DNA of 64,000 nucleotides, taken from Pseudomonas viridiflava. Lineage in GTDB: Bacteria; Pseudomonadota; Gammaproteobacteria; Pseudomonadales; Pseudomonadaceae. The stretch spans positions 1 to 64,000 of the forward strand of contig NZ_UUOC01000004.1 of NCBI RefSeq assembly GCF_900590755.1, in the 5' to 3' direction. The position numbers and the translations under genes were made by a program. The notes beneath the pieces were generated by a model. The model was not told where the DNA came from, ran no database searches, and saw only the letters and a program-made list of their open reading frames with translations. How positions within the stretch are numbered: the first letter of the stretch is position 1; every line of letters starts with the position of its first letter. Of this stretch, positions 51,915 through 62,759 are shown piece by piece.

Positions 51915-53324
51915 CTACGCGGCTTTGGTTTTTGCTTCACGCGACGGCAACTGCAGGAAGATCCCCGCTGCCAGCATCGCCATGACGCCCACGGTCAGGA
52001 AGGTCAGCTGGAAGGCACCCAGCAGGCTGCTCACTTCGCCGGTCGAGACTTGCTCGGTAAAGCCGCCCAGCAACGCTGCCGCGCAGGCCACGCCGAAGCT
52101 CAGGGACAACTGCGCCACCACCGACAACAGGCTGTTGCCGCTGGCGGCGCTGGCGTCGTCGAGGTCGATCAGGGTTACGGTATTCATGGCCGTGAATTGC
52201 AGGGAGTTGACCGCGCCCAGCAACCCAAGGTGTACCAGCAACATCCAGTACGGCGTTTGTGCGTCAATCAGCGCAATGCTCGATAGCAGGATGCCGAGCA
52301 TCAACGTGTTGCCGGTCAGGATGATCCGGTAGCCCAGACGCTCGATCAGCCAGCGCGCCACCGACTTGGCGAACATCGCCGCTGCAGCCAGAGGCAACAT
52401 GCTCATCCCTGCCTGGGACGGCGAGTAACCCAGTGCCACTTGCAGCAGCAGTGGCATCAGAAACGGCAGGGCACCGCTGCCCAGACGGGCGAACAGGTTG
52501 CCCAGGATGCCCACGGCGAAGGTGCGAGTGCGAAACAGCGAAGGCGCAAACAGCGGCGCATCGACATGCCCGGCCCGCAGCCAATACGCCGCCAGGCAGC
52601 CGAAACCAGCGAACAGCAACAACACCACCCGCAAGTGCGGCAAATGCAATTCGCCCAGGCCTTCCAGTGCAATAGTGATCAGCACCATGGCCGCACCGAA
52701 AAGGGCGAAGCCGACGCCGTCGAAACGGGTCCGGCCGCCGCTGGGCAGGTTGGGAATGAAGTGATGCACCGCCCAGCAACCGATAATGCCCACCGGAATG
52801 TTGATCAGAAAGATCCAGTGCCAGCTCAGGTACTCCACCATCCAGCCGCCCATGGTCGGGCCCATCAGCGGACCGAGCAGGCCGGGCAGGGTGATGAAGC
52901 TCATGATCCGCACCAGCTCCGAACGCGGATAGGCTCGCAGCACGATCAGCCTGCCAATGGGCAGCATCAACGAGCCGCCTAGACCTTGAACGATTCGCGC
53001 ACCGACCAGCATGCCCAGTGAGTTGGAGATTGCGCAAAGCAGCGAGCCGAAGCTGAACAGCAGGATGGCGCTGAAGAAAATCTGTTTGATGCCAAACCGG
53101 TCCGCAATCCAGCCCGAAGCCGGGATCAGCAGGGCGATGGTCAGCATGTAGGCGATGACCACCGACTGCATGCGCAGCGGATCTTCAGCCAGGGACCGCG
53201 CCATTGAAGGCAGCGCGGTATTGAGAATCGTGCCGTCCAGGCTCTGCATGAAGAACGCAATCGCCACAACCCAGGGCAACCAGCGAAGGGTTTTTTCATC
53301 CAGAAGCGGGGTGGTGGTCGGCAT
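51915..53324 (-). CDS. MFS exporter, DHA2/MdtD-like
   Basis: 469 aa with about 14 membrane segments. FFMQSLDGTILNTALPSMA, GRIVQGLGGSLMLPIGRLIVL-type motif A/C stretches and ASWHWIFLINIPVGI-like SWHWIFLINIPVGIIG match E. coli MdtD. It is a predicted proton-driven drug or metabolite exporter. It is not next to an RND operon, unlike the E. coli gene. Confidence 0.87.
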   Translation of the reverse strand: MPTTTPLLDEKTLRWLPWVVAIAFFMQSLDGTILNTALPSMARSLAEDPLRMQSVVIAYMLTIALLIPASGWIADRFGIKQIFFSAILLFSFGSLLCAISNSLGMLVGARIVQGLGGSLMLPIGRLIVLRAYPRSELVRIMSFITLPGLLGPLMGPTMGGWMVEYLSWHWIFLINIPVGIIGCWAVHHFIPNLPSGGRTRFDGVGFALFGAAMVLITIALEGLGELHLPHLRVVLLLFAGFGCLAAYWLRAGHVDAPLFAPSLFRTRTFAVGILGNLFARLGSGALPFLMPLLLQVALGYSPSQAGMSMLPLAAAAMFAKSVARWLIERLGYRIILTGNTLMLGILLSSIALIDAQTPYWMLLVHLGLLGAVNSLQFTAMNTVTLIDLDDASAASGNSLLSVVAQLSLSFGVACAAALLGGFTEQVSTGEVSSLLGAFQLTFLTVGVMAMLAAGIFLQLPSREAKTKAA

Positions 53325-53348
53325 GGGGGTCCTTATGTGTCTATCTCT

Positions 53349-53479
53349 GTTGGAGCGAGGCTTGCCCGCGAACGAGCGCGAAGCGGTCGCTGAATGCTCG
53401 ACCTGGAAACACCTGAATGAACTGCAATACAGGTCTTGCGACCGCTTCGCGCTCGTTCGCGGGCAAGCCTCGCTCCAAC
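53349..53479. repeat. Long palindromic repeat with 42-base perfect arms
   Basis: The arms (GTTGGAGCGAGGCTTGCCCG..., 42 bases each) are perfect reverse complements separated by 47 bases. It belongs to the same family as 12213-12300 but with much longer arms. It lies between the MFS and TldE-like genes. Confidence 0.75.
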
Positions 53480-53487
53480 GGTCTCGT

Positions 53488-54813
53488 TTAAAGCGTCAGG
53501 GTCAATTTGCTGATCAGCGCCCCCGGCAACTGGCTGGAAGCGGTCTGGCGCTGACTATAGGTACTTGTGGAGAGGATCAGTTCCCGGTCGGTGGTCAATT
53601 CTTCCAGCGAGCTACCTAACAGGCTGTAGACGCTGTCATCGAAACGCATGGTGCTTACCGGAGCCTGGATCTTCCCGTCTTCGACCCAGAACGTCGCGAA
53701 ACGGGTCATGCCGGTCAGGCGCGCAGCGGGTTGATCGGAGTAGTTGAGGTACCAGAGGTTGCCGATGTACAGGCCAGTACCGAGCTTTTGCAGAATCTGC
53801 TCCAGCGCCAGGCTACCTGCCGCCATACTCAGCGAACTCGGTGACTCCCAGGGTTCTGCTCCATTGGCCTGCAAGCCGTATTCTGCCGCACTGGCCGAAC
53901 CGACCAATTGCTCGCGGCCTTTGCCATTGGCGATCAACGCCAAATCCCGACGTGGATAACCTTCGCCGGAAAACGCCGGCGACAACGAACCGCTTACCTG
54001 CTCATCGATACTCACCAGCGGGCTGAGCTGTGCATCGCCGCTGTAAAGCCGCTGCAATGGGCTGGTCTTGGTCGCCAGCGATTGCGCCGAGAAGCCACCC
54101 CAACTCAGCATGCCGATGATTTCGTCCATGGCCGCCGGAGCCAGATAGGCCCGGTATTGGCCGGGGCCGAGGGTTTTAAGCGGCTTGCCGAGAAACTCCA
54201 GTTGCTCACGCGCCAGACCAAAACGCTGGGCGAAAGCGATGTCGCTCCATTCATGCCCGGCATAGTTGGCTTTCACCGCCTGACCGTTTTCGTGGAACAG
54301 GCTCCAGTCGAAATTGAAGCTGTTGGCCTGATGCCAGCCCAACGCGCCCCATGAACTGGCAAAGCCGCGATACAACGGCCCCGCCGCATAGAAACCCACC
54401 AGATCCAGCCCTTGCGCAAGGCGTGCGATTTGCTCGACCACATGTTCGCTGTCAGGCAATGGCAAGTCTTGAACATTTGTGTTCTGCCAGGCCTCGGTGT
54501 TGGGCTTCAGGTACGGGTCTTTCGCCAGTAGCGTCAGGGTTGCCCGCAACTGCTGCAAAGCATCGGCCAGACGCTGGGCGTCCACTTCGCCGTCGCCGCA
54601 CAGGGTCAGCTGCAAATCTGCATGACGTTCGTCGTCGATCAGTTTGAGGGTCACACTGGCCTGCTGCACGTGGCCGACCTGGCGCACCTTGGCGTGGTTG
54701 AAGCGAATGAAGTCAGACTCTTCGGCGTTGTAGGCCAGTGTGAAGTGTTCTTGCTCGGCGATCGTTGCCTTGAGCGTCTGCACCAGTGCCTGAAATTGCT
54801 GTTGATGCGACAT
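53488..54813 (-). CDS. TldE/PmbA-family protein
   Basis: 441 aa, partner-type subunit without a HExxxH motif. Segments such as PLQRLYSGDAQLSPLVSIDEQVSG and the typical C-terminal SSLEELTTDRELILSTSTYSQRQT place it in the PmbA/TldE family. The TldD-like subunit is encoded immediately upstream with a 1-base stop/start overlap (TGATG), so the two probably form a heterodimeric peptidase. It differs from the core tldD/pmbA genes usually seen elsewhere in Pseudomonas. Confidence 0.85.
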   Translation of the reverse strand: MSHQQQFQALVQTLKATIAEQEHFTLAYNAEESDFIRFNHAKVRQVGHVQQASVTLKLIDDERHADLQLTLCGDGEVDAQRLADALQQLRATLTLLAKDPYLKPNTEAWQNTNVQDLPLPDSEHVVEQIARLAQGLDLVGFYAAGPLYRGFASSWGALGWHQANSFNFDWSLFHENGQAVKANYAGHEWSDIAFAQRFGLAREQLEFLGKPLKTLGPGQYRAYLAPAAMDEIIGMLSWGGFSAQSLATKTSPLQRLYSGDAQLSPLVSIDEQVSGSLSPAFSGEGYPRRDLALIANGKGREQLVGSASAAEYGLQANGAEPWESPSSLSMAAGSLALEQILQKLGTGLYIGNLWYLNYSDQPAARLTGMTRFATFWVEDGKIQAPVSTMRFDDSVYSLLGSSLEELTTDRELILSTSTYSQRQTASSQLPGALISKLTLTL

Positions 54814-56255
54814 CAGGCATCCCCTCCGAATACATCGACTTGCTTGAAAACGCAGGCAGGCGAGGCGTGGCCCACGCGTATGACCTGGTTGGGTTCGCCT
54901 TTACCACAGTTGGGTGTGCCGAGCACTTTGAAGGTACTGGCGTCGCCCACGGCGCTGAGGTTTTTCCAGAACTGCGCGGAAATCGCCCGGTAGTTGGGGT
55001 TCTTCACCACGCCCTTGAGTTCGCCGTTCTCGATCAACTGGCCCCACTCGCAACCGAACTGGAACTTGTTGCGCGCGTCGTCGATGGACCACGAGCGGTT
55101 GGTCGACATCAGCACGCCGTGTTCGATACCGCCGATCAACTGCTCAAGGGACTTATCCCCAGGCTCGATGTTGAGGTTGGCCATGCGGTCGATGGGCGGA
55201 CGGTTCCAGTTGCAGGCGCGGCTGTTGGCGACGCCGGGCATGTCGGCGCGGAATTGCGACAGCGCACCACCCAGCGGACGCTCCAGCAAGCCGTTGCGAA
55301 TCAGGAATTGCTTGCTGGCTGCGGTGCCATCGTCGTCGTGGCTATAGCTGGCCAGTTGCTCGGGGATTTCCGGGTCGAAGGTCACGTTCAGCAACTCGGA
55401 GCCGTATTGCAGATGGCCGAAGTCGCTGGCTTTGACGAAGCTGGTGCCCGCGTAGTTGCGCTCGTCACCGAGGATGCGATCCAGCTCCAGCGGGTGGCCG
55501 ATGGATTCGTGGATCTGCAGGATCATCTGGTCCGGCATCAACAGCAGATCGCGTGGGCCGTTCGGGGTGTTGGGGGCCATGATCAGTTGCAGAGCCTGAT
55601 CGGCCACCTGAGCGGCGGCACCCACCAACCCGCAATTGCTGATGACTTCCGCGCCGCCTTGCTGGCCGAAATTGTCACGGCCCAGGCTGCGGGTCTGGCT
55701 GTCGCTGCCGTCGAACGCGGTGACGGTCATGCCCGGATAGACAAAACGCTGGGCTCGACGGAGCTGCGCGCCCGCGTTGTTCAGGTAGATCTGCTCGACG
55801 TTCTCCAGGCCCAGGCTGACTTGCCAGTTCACCAATCGCTCGTCTTTGGGGACAGCGTTGGATTCGTTCATCAGCAATGCGATGCAGTCGGCAAGCGGCG
55901 CAAAGGCGTCGTTGAGATGAGGCGACAGGTAATCGGCGCGCGCGGTTGCCACGGGCTGATCGCTTAGATCGAGCAGCGCATGGGGCGCCAGGCGTGAGGC
56001 GTGTTGTTCGGCTTGTTTCAGAGCCGCTTGCAGGCCGCGTTGCGATAAGTCTTGGGTAGCCGCGTAGGCTTCCACGCCATTGAGGCGCACGGTCAGCATC
56101 GCGCCTTCGTCGCTGCTCAAATGCGGCGGCTCGGCGACGTTCTTGCGCACGCACAAGTGCTGGCTGGTCTGACGGACATAACGCAGAGAAAAGAACTGGG
56201 CGCGGCTCTGCAGGGCGGCAAACCGCTGAGAGAGCAGAGCGGAGAGATCGAACAT
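54813..56255 (-). CDS. TldD-family metallopeptidase subunit
   Basis: 480 aa. The metal-binding motif HESIGH (H249-E250...H254) is intact, and the C-terminal region with NMNIEPG-like ANLNIEPGDKSLEQLIGG is typical. It should cut unfolded or modified peptides with its TldE-like partner. Start at ATG 56255; the open frame to 56342 passes through a repeat. Confidence 0.87.
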   Translation of the reverse strand: MFDLSALLSQRFAALQSRAQFFSLRYVRQTSQHLCVRKNVAEPPHLSSDEGAMLTVRLNGVEAYAATQDLSQRGLQAALKQAEQHASRLAPHALLDLSDQPVATARADYLSPHLNDAFAPLADCIALLMNESNAVPKDERLVNWQVSLGLENVEQIYLNNAGAQLRRAQRFVYPGMTVTAFDGSDSQTRSLGRDNFGQQGGAEVISNCGLVGAAAQVADQALQLIMAPNTPNGPRDLLLMPDQMILQIHESIGHPLELDRILGDERNYAGTSFVKASDFGHLQYGSELLNVTFDPEIPEQLASYSHDDDGTAASKQFLIRNGLLERPLGGALSQFRADMPGVANSRACNWNRPPIDRMANLNIEPGDKSLEQLIGGIEHGVLMSTNRSWSIDDARNKFQFGCEWGQLIENGELKGVVKNPNYRAISAQFWKNLSAVGDASTFKVLGTPNCGKGEPNQVIRVGHASPACVFKQVDVFGGDA

Positions 56256-56290
56256 GCAGGGACGTTCCTTGTTTGGAGTGACGCGATACC

Positions 56291-56394
56291 TGTAGGAGCT
56301 GCCGCAGGCTGCGAACGGCTGCAAAGCAGCCGCAGAGTTCAAGGTACATGAAGGTCGTTCCGACCTTATCGCAGCCTTCGGCAGCTCCTACAGG
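56291..56394. repeat. REPIN-type composite inverted repeat (TGTAGGAGCTGCCG family)
   Basis: Left TGTAGGAGCTGCCGCAGGCT and right CGGCAGCTCCTACA halves with an additional inner hairpin GGCTGCAAAGCAGCC. It separates the tldD-like and rraA-like genes. Confidence 0.68.
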
Positions 56395-56412
56395 GGTAAC
56401 GGATGCTCAGGC

Positions 56413-57108
56413 TTACAACGGGCAACCCTTGGCACGCAGGATGGCGTCGAAACGATCCGGGTCCAGGGTGCCGGCTTCGATGGCCGCCAGGGTGGCTTTT
56501 TCACGGGCCAGCAAATCCTGGCAGCGCACCAGCAATTCAGGTAGCTCGGCACGGGCTGCGGCAACTACACCGTCGCCATCGCCGATCATCAGGTCGCCGG
56601 GCATTACCAACATGCCTGCGCAGGAAATCGGTACGTTGATTTCGCCGCCGCCGTCAGTGCTCGGGCCGCGATGGACGCCGCCGATGGCATAGGCCGGAAG
56701 TTCGCCGGTCTGCCATTCGTCCAGGTCACGCAGTGCGCCGTTGATCACGACGCCGACGATGCCAGCCTTGAGGGCCATGGCACGCATGATGCCACCGAAC
56801 ACGGCGCGGGTCAGATCGGCGCTGCCGTCGATGACCAGCACGTCGCCGGGGCGGGCCATCTGCATCGCCTTGAGGATCATCAGGTTGTCGCCGGGACGCA
56901 CGCGCACAGTCAGCGCGCTGCCGAGCATCGGTGCATTGCCGTGGAAAGCTTTAAGGCCCAGACCACCGACGTTACGGCCCAGGCAGTCACTGACGGCCGC
57001 CGCAGGAATCTTGCTGAAAGCGGTCAGCCACTTCGGGTCCAGTGGCTCGGCGTTAGGGTTGATCAAGTATCCGGTGGGCCATTTGCTCGAAGAAACTACA
57101 TCAAACAT
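56413..57108 (-). CDS. RraA-like / HMG-CHA aldolase family protein
   Basis: 231 aa. The family signature G-x-N-G-A-L-R-D is seen as VVINGALRDLDEW, with DLMIGDGDGVVAA near the end. Members include RNase E regulators (RraA) and pyruvate-producing class II aldolases; the retained Arg-Asp pair is compatible with aldolase activity. The N-terminal extension of about 40 residues is longer than in RraA itself, which favours an aldolase-like or uncharacterised role. Confidence 0.82.
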   Translation of the reverse strand: MFDVVSSSKWPTGYLINPNAEPLDPKWLTAFSKIPAAAVSDCLGRNVGGLGLKAFHGNAPMLGSALTVRVRPGDNLMILKAMQMARPGDVLVIDGSADLTRAVFGGIMRAMALKAGIVGVVINGALRDLDEWQTGELPAYAIGGVHRGPSTDGGGEINVPISCAGMLVMPGDLMIGDGDGVVAAARAELPELLVRCQDLLAREKATLAAIEAGTLDPDRFDAILRAKGCPL

Positions 57109-57221
57109 GTGTAAGCCTCGTGGCCAGTCATTGCCGGCTTGTCGACTGAAGCGGGGAGATTTAGCGTTAGATTAGGCCTGTGGCCGTGTCGGTAGCAAGT
57201 GTGGCGGGTGATGCACAGACC

Positions 57222-57312
57222 TGTAGGAGCTGCCGCAGGCTGCGAAGCGGTTTAATGGCCAATCCGGAATAGGTGTGGCCCAACCATTCGCAGCCTGCGG
57301 CAGCTCCTACAG
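57222..57312. repeat. REPIN-type inverted repeat (TGTAGGAGCTGCCG family)
   Basis: Facing copies between betA end and rraA-like start. Confidence 0.72.
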
Positions 57313-57324
57313 GGTATTGCGGTA

Positions 57325-59028
57325 TCAGTGAGCCGTACGGCTCACTTCCCGTACCGGCTTGCCACGCACTGGCTTGCCAGCAGCCACGAAGTAGTCAGCA
57401 TTGCTACGCGGCAACGGCGCACGGCCGCGGATTTTGTCGGCGATTTTCTCGGCGATCATGATCGTTGGCGCGTTCAGGTTGCCGGTGGTGATCAGCGGCA
57501 TGATCGACGCATCCACGACCCGCAGACCCTGCATGCCATGCACACGACCTTCGCCATCGACCACGGCCATTTCGTCGGTGCCCATCTTGCACGAGCATGA
57601 CGGGTGATACGCCGTCTCGGCATGTTCACGAATGAAAGTGTCGAGATCTTCATCAGACTGCACTTCGATGCCAGGGCTGATTTCTCGGCCACGGTATTGA
57701 TCAAGCGCCGGCTGCTGCATGATTTCCCGGGTCAGGCGGATGCCGTCGCGGAATTCCTGCCAGTCCTGCTCGCTGGACATGTAGTTGAACAGGATGCTCG
57801 GGTAGTCACGCGGGTTCTTGGATTTCACCTGAACCCGGCCACGACTCGGCGAACGCATCGACCCGACGTGCGCCTGGAAACCGTGCTCCTGCACGCCCTT
57901 GGTGCCGTTGTAGTTAATCGCCACCGGCAGGAAGTGGTACTGAATATTCGGCCATTCGAACTCTTCACGGGAGCGAATGAACCCCCCCGCTTCGAACTGG
58001 TTGCTGGCGCCGATGCCGGTACCGAGGAACATCCATTCCGCGCCGATGGCGGGCTGGTTCCACCACAGCAGGGACGGATACAGCGACACCGGTTTGGTGC
58101 AGGAATATTGCAGGTACATCTCCAGGTGATCCTGAAGATTCTGGCCAACGCCAGGCAGGTCATGCACCACGGGGATGTCCAGCGCATTCAGGACTTCAGC
58201 CGGGCCGACGCCCGAGCGCTGCAGGATCTGCGGCGAAGCAATCGCACCGCCACAGAGCAAGACTTCCTTGCGAGCGCGGGCTTCGATGCGGGTGTCGTTG
58301 TCGCCGACCAGGTACGCAACGCCTACAGCCTTCTTGCCGTCGAACAGAATCCGGTCGGTCAGGGCGTGGGTGACGATGGTCAGGGTCGAGCGCTTCTTGG
58401 CTTCGTCCAGATAACCGCGGGCGGTGCTGGCGCGGCGGCCTTTGGGCGTCACGGTGCGGTCCATCGGGCCGAAACCTTCCTGCTGATAACCGTTGAGGTC
58501 ATCGGTGCGCGGATAACCGGCTTGCACGCCCGCTTCGACCATGGCGTTGAACAGCGGGTTGTTACCGGCTTTAGGCGTGGTCACACTGACCGGACCGTCG
58601 CCGCCGTGATAGTCGTTGGCGCCGATGTCACGGGTTTCCGCTTTGCGGAAATACGGCAGGCAATCGGCGTAGGTCCAGTCTTCCAGCCCCGGATTTTTCG
58701 CCCAGCCGTCGTAGTCCATGGCGTTGCCACGGATGTAGCACATGCCATTGATCAGCGAAGAACCGCCAAGACCTTTGCCGCGGCCGCATTCCATCCGGCG
58801 ATTGCCCATGTGCGGCTCTGGATCGGTTTCGTAGGCCCAGTTGTAGCGACGGCCTTGCAGCGGGAATGCCAGTGCAGCGGGCATTTGTGTACGGAAATCC
58901 AGACGATAGTCCGGGCCGCCTGCTTCAAGCAGCAGAACGGTGACGCCTGCGTCCTCGGTGAGACGGGCTGCCAGAGTGTTACCGGCCGAGCCGGCCCCCA
59001 CAATTATGTAGTCGTATTCCTGGGACAT
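57325..59028 (-). CDS. betA: Choline dehydrogenase
   Basis: 567-aa GMC flavoprotein that oxidises choline to betaine aldehyde. The FAD motif [16 protein letters not shown] begins at residue 7. The C-terminal part has the catalytic His in [13 protein letters not shown] and the family end [16 protein letters not shown]. It is the last gene of betIBA; a repeat separates it from betB. Confidence 0.95.
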   Translation of the reverse strand: MSQEYDYIIVGAGSAGNTLAARLTEDAGVTVLLLEAGGPDYRLDFRTQMPAALAFPLQGRRYNWAYETDPEPHMGNRRMECGRGKGLGGSSLINGMCYIRGNAMDYDGWAKNPGLEDWTYADCLPYFRKAETRDIGANDYHGGDGPVSVTTPKAGNNPLFNAMVEAGVQAGYPRTDDLNGYQQEGFGPMDRTVTPKGRRASTARGYLDEAKKRSTLTIVTHALTDRILFDGKKAVGVAYLVGDNDTRIEARARKEVLLCGGAIASPQILQRSGVGPAEVLNALDIPVVHDLPGVGQNLQDHLEMYLQYSCTKPVSLYPSLLWWNQPAIGAEWMFLGTGIGASNQFEAGGFIRSREEFEWPNIQYHFLPVAINYNGTKGVQEHGFQAHVGSMRSPSRGRVQVKSKNPRDYPSILFNYMSSEQDWQEFRDGIRLTREIMQQPALDQYRGREISPGIEVQSDEDLDTFIREHAETAYHPSCSCKMGTDEMAVVDGEGRVHGMQGLRVVDASIMPLITTGNLNAPTIMIAEKIADKIRGRAPLPRSNADYFVAAGKPVRGKPVREVSRTAH

Positions 59029-59122
59029 TACTGCACCCTCTTTGAAAGTAGTCGGGGAGGGGGAATGACGTGATCATTCGACCCCTTGCACCCCATGCAA
59101 GTGCGCTAGTGCGTTCGAAAAC

Positions 59123-59212
59123 GTGGGACCGGCTTTAGCCGGGAAGGCTGCATTCCTGACAACAGAGCTGCATTGGATGTAAGGGCCTCTTCCCGGCTGA
59201 AGCCGGTCCCAC
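59123..59212. repeat. REPIN-type inverted repeat (GTGGGACCGGCTTTAGCCGG family) between betB and betA
   Basis: Facing copies with one base change (GGCTGAAGCC) in the right half. It lies inside the bet gene set, just after the betB stop. Confidence 0.74.
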
Positions 59213-59220
59213 TACGCTGA

Positions 59221-60693
<1,473 letters not shown>

Positions 60694-60806
60694 AAAGTCC
60701 TCGCAATTCTTAAGGGGCTGGCGATGACTCGCGTCAGGTTGCCGTGACAAATTGGGCAACGCCGCGATGCAGTCGTTCGGTGCTGGGCTCATCAAAGTGA
60801 AACGTT

Positions 60807-61400
60807 TCAGCTCACCGCTTTCGCCAGTTGGAAGTCCATGTATTCGTAAGCGATCTGTTGCGCCTGCTCGGTGTCGAAGGCATCGCCTGACAGAGCGCCG
60901 CGCAACCACAGACCATCGATCAGTGCCGCCAGGCCGCGAGCCGCGCTACGCGCTTGCTCCAGTGGCAATACACGGCGGAACTGACAGCACAGGTTTGAAT
61001 ACAGGCGGTGATCGTTGATCCGCTGCAACCTGTGCAAAGACGGCTGGTGCATGCTGGTGGCCCAGAAGGCCAGCCAGGTTTTCATCGCCGGGCCATTGAC
61101 CTGGCTGGCGTCGAAGTTGCCCTCGATGATCACTTGCAGATGCGCCCGTGGGCTGTCATCAGTGAGGGCTTGACGACGTTCGCTGACGTTGTCGATCAAG
61201 GCATTCATCAGGTGGCGCATGGTGGCCGCGATCAGGCCGTTCTTGTCCTGAAAGTAGTGGCTGATGATGCCGTTGGAAACACCTGCCAGACGAGCAATCA
61301 GCGCAATGCTGGCCTCGCCCATGCCGACTTGATCCACCGCAGTTAGCGTGGCGTGGATCAACTGTTGACGGCGGATGGGTTGCATACCGACCTTGGGCAT
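60807..61400 (-). CDS. betI: TetR-family repressor BetI
   Basis: 197 aa. The N-terminal helix-turn-helix is seen as [19 protein letters not shown], followed by the BetI-typical [21 protein letters not shown]. It senses choline and represses bet genes. A perfect 20-base palindrome 68 bases upstream is its probable operator. Confidence 0.93.
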   Translation of the reverse strand: MPKVGMQPIRRQQLIHATLTAVDQVGMGEASIALIARLAGVSNGIISHYFQDKNGLIAATMRHLMNALIDNVSERRQALTDDSPRAHLQVIIEGNFDASQVNGPAMKTWLAFWATSMHQPSLHRLQRINDHRLYSNLCCQFRRVLPLEQARSAARGLAALIDGLWLRGALSGDAFDTEQAQQIAYEYMDFQLAKAVS

Positions 61401-61467
61401 TGGCTCAAATCTCCTGGTTCGCCGGACTGATGCACTGCCCGGAAGGGCTCCGCCACCTTAAAGGTTT

Positions 61468-61487
61468 TTGATTGAACGTTCAATCAA
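61468..61487. promoter_or_regulatory. Probable BetI operator
   Basis: TTGATTGAACGTTCAATCAA is a perfect 20-base palindrome in the gap between betI and cbcV. Its form is typical of TetR-family operators, including BetI. It is 68 bases upstream of betI, consistent with control of betIBA. Confidence 0.7.
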
Positions 61488-61496
61488 TAAAAAGCT

Positions 61497-61575
61497 AGAG
61501 GCAAGCTTCAAGCCCCAAGCTTCAAGCTGACCGGGATGCCAGTGCTTGCAGCTTGAGGCTTGTAGCCTGTAGCTG
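61497..61575. repeat. CAAGCTT/AGCTTGAG-type short repeats
   Basis: Several overlapping short units (CAAGCTTCAAGC, CCCAAGCTTCAAGC and the reversed GCAGCTTGAGGCTTGTAGC) form an imperfect inverted cluster between betI and cbcV. Similar heptad-like repeats occur in Pseudomonas intergenic regions. Confidence 0.5.
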
Positions 61576-61580
61576 CTTCT

Positions 61581-62759
61581 CTATCCCAGATTCTTGCCGA
61601 GCAGCGCGTGATACAACTCACTATCCCCAAGAATCCCCACCACCTGGTTGCCATCCTGCAGCACCAGTTTGTTGCCGGTCTGGTAGCGGATTTGCAGGGC
61701 GTCGCGCATGCCGATGTTGGAATGCACCAGGGTTGGCTTGCGATCCAGGCTGTCCATCGGTTGGCCCGGCGTCCAGTTCTGCAGGTCCAGCTGACCCGCG
61801 CCCTGGCGTGCGCCTTTGATGGTGTTGCCTTCGGCCAGCTCCAGCCAGGAATCCACGCTTGGGTCCAGACACACCGAGCCGTTGACGCGGGTGCAGTTGT
61901 CCAGCGTGCGCATCAGGCTTCGGCCGCATAGAACGTTGAGCGGGTTGGTGTGGGCAACGAAAGTCCGCACGTACTCGTCGGCAGGGTTGAGCACGATTTG
62001 CTCAGGCACGCTGTACTGCACGATGCGGCCGTCTTTCATGATCGCGATACGGCTGCCGAGCTTGAGGGCTTCGTCCAGGTCGTGGCTCACGAAAACGATG
62101 GTCTTGCTCAGCTTGCTTTGCAGTTCCAGCAGCTCGTCCTGCAAGCCCTGGCGAATCAATGGGTCCAAAGCGGAGAAGGGTTCATCCATCAACAGAATGT
62201 CGGCATCCATCGCCAGCGCACGGGCCAGGCCGACGCGCTGCTGCATGCCGCCGGACAGCTCGTCAGGCTTCTTGTTGCGCCATTGAGTCAGGCCCACCAG
62301 CTCCAGTTTTTCATCCACCAGCTTGCGGCGTTCTTTTTCCGGACGGCCCTGCATTTCCAGACCGAAGCTGATGTTCTCGCGCACCGTCAGCCAGGGCATC
62401 AGGGCGAACTTCTGGAACACCATGGCGATGCGTTTGGTGCGCATCAGTTTCAGTTCGGCGGGGGTGCAGTTGGCGATGTTGATCTGCGAGCCTTCGTGCT
62501 CCACGTACAGAGCACCACGGCTCACGGTATTGAGGCCGTTGATGCAGCGCAGCAGGCTGGATTTGCCCGAACCGGACAGGCCCATCAGTACGCAGATTTC
62601 GCCTTTCTCAACAGTCAGGGATGCTTTCTCGACACCAACAATCTGGCCGGTTTTTTTCAGGATCTGGTCGCGGGTCATGCCCTCGTCGAGCAGCTTGAGC
62701 GCTTCGCGGGGGTCTTTGGAGAAGATAACGTCGACGTTATCGAACTTGATAATGCTCAT
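61581..62759 (-). CDS. cbcV: Choline/betaine ABC transporter ATPase
   Basis: 392 aa. Walker A GLSGSGKSS, signature SGGMQQRVGLARA and Walker B ILLMDEPFSALDP are all present. The C-terminal extension of about 120 residues carries CBS-like regulatory sequence, as in ProV-type proteins. The ATG overlaps the permease stop by 4 bases. The location next to betIBA matches the cbcXWV genes of Pseudomonas. Confidence 0.9.
   Translation of the reverse strand: MSIIKFDNVDVIFSKDPREALKLLDEGMTRDQILKKTGQIVGVEKASLTVEKGEICVLMGLSGSGKSSLLRCINGLNTVSRGALYVEHEGSQINIANCTPAELKLMRTKRIAMVFQKFALMPWLTVRENISFGLEMQGRPEKERRKLVDEKLELVGLTQWRNKKPDELSGGMQQRVGLARALAMDADILLMDEPFSALDPLIRQGLQDELLELQSKLSKTIVFVSHDLDEALKLGSRIAIMKDGRIVQYSVPEQIVLNPADEYVRTFVAHTNPLNVLCGRSLMRTLDNCTRVNGSVCLDPSVDSWLELAEGNTIKGARQGAGQLDLQNWTPGQPMDSLDRKPTLVHSNIGMRDALQIRYQTGNKLVLQDGNQVVGILGDSELYHALLGKNLG

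Noticed and set aside
57604..59073. Open frame of nearly 490 codons opposite betA
   Set aside because: Antisense of the GMC oxidoreductase, no conserved domains.
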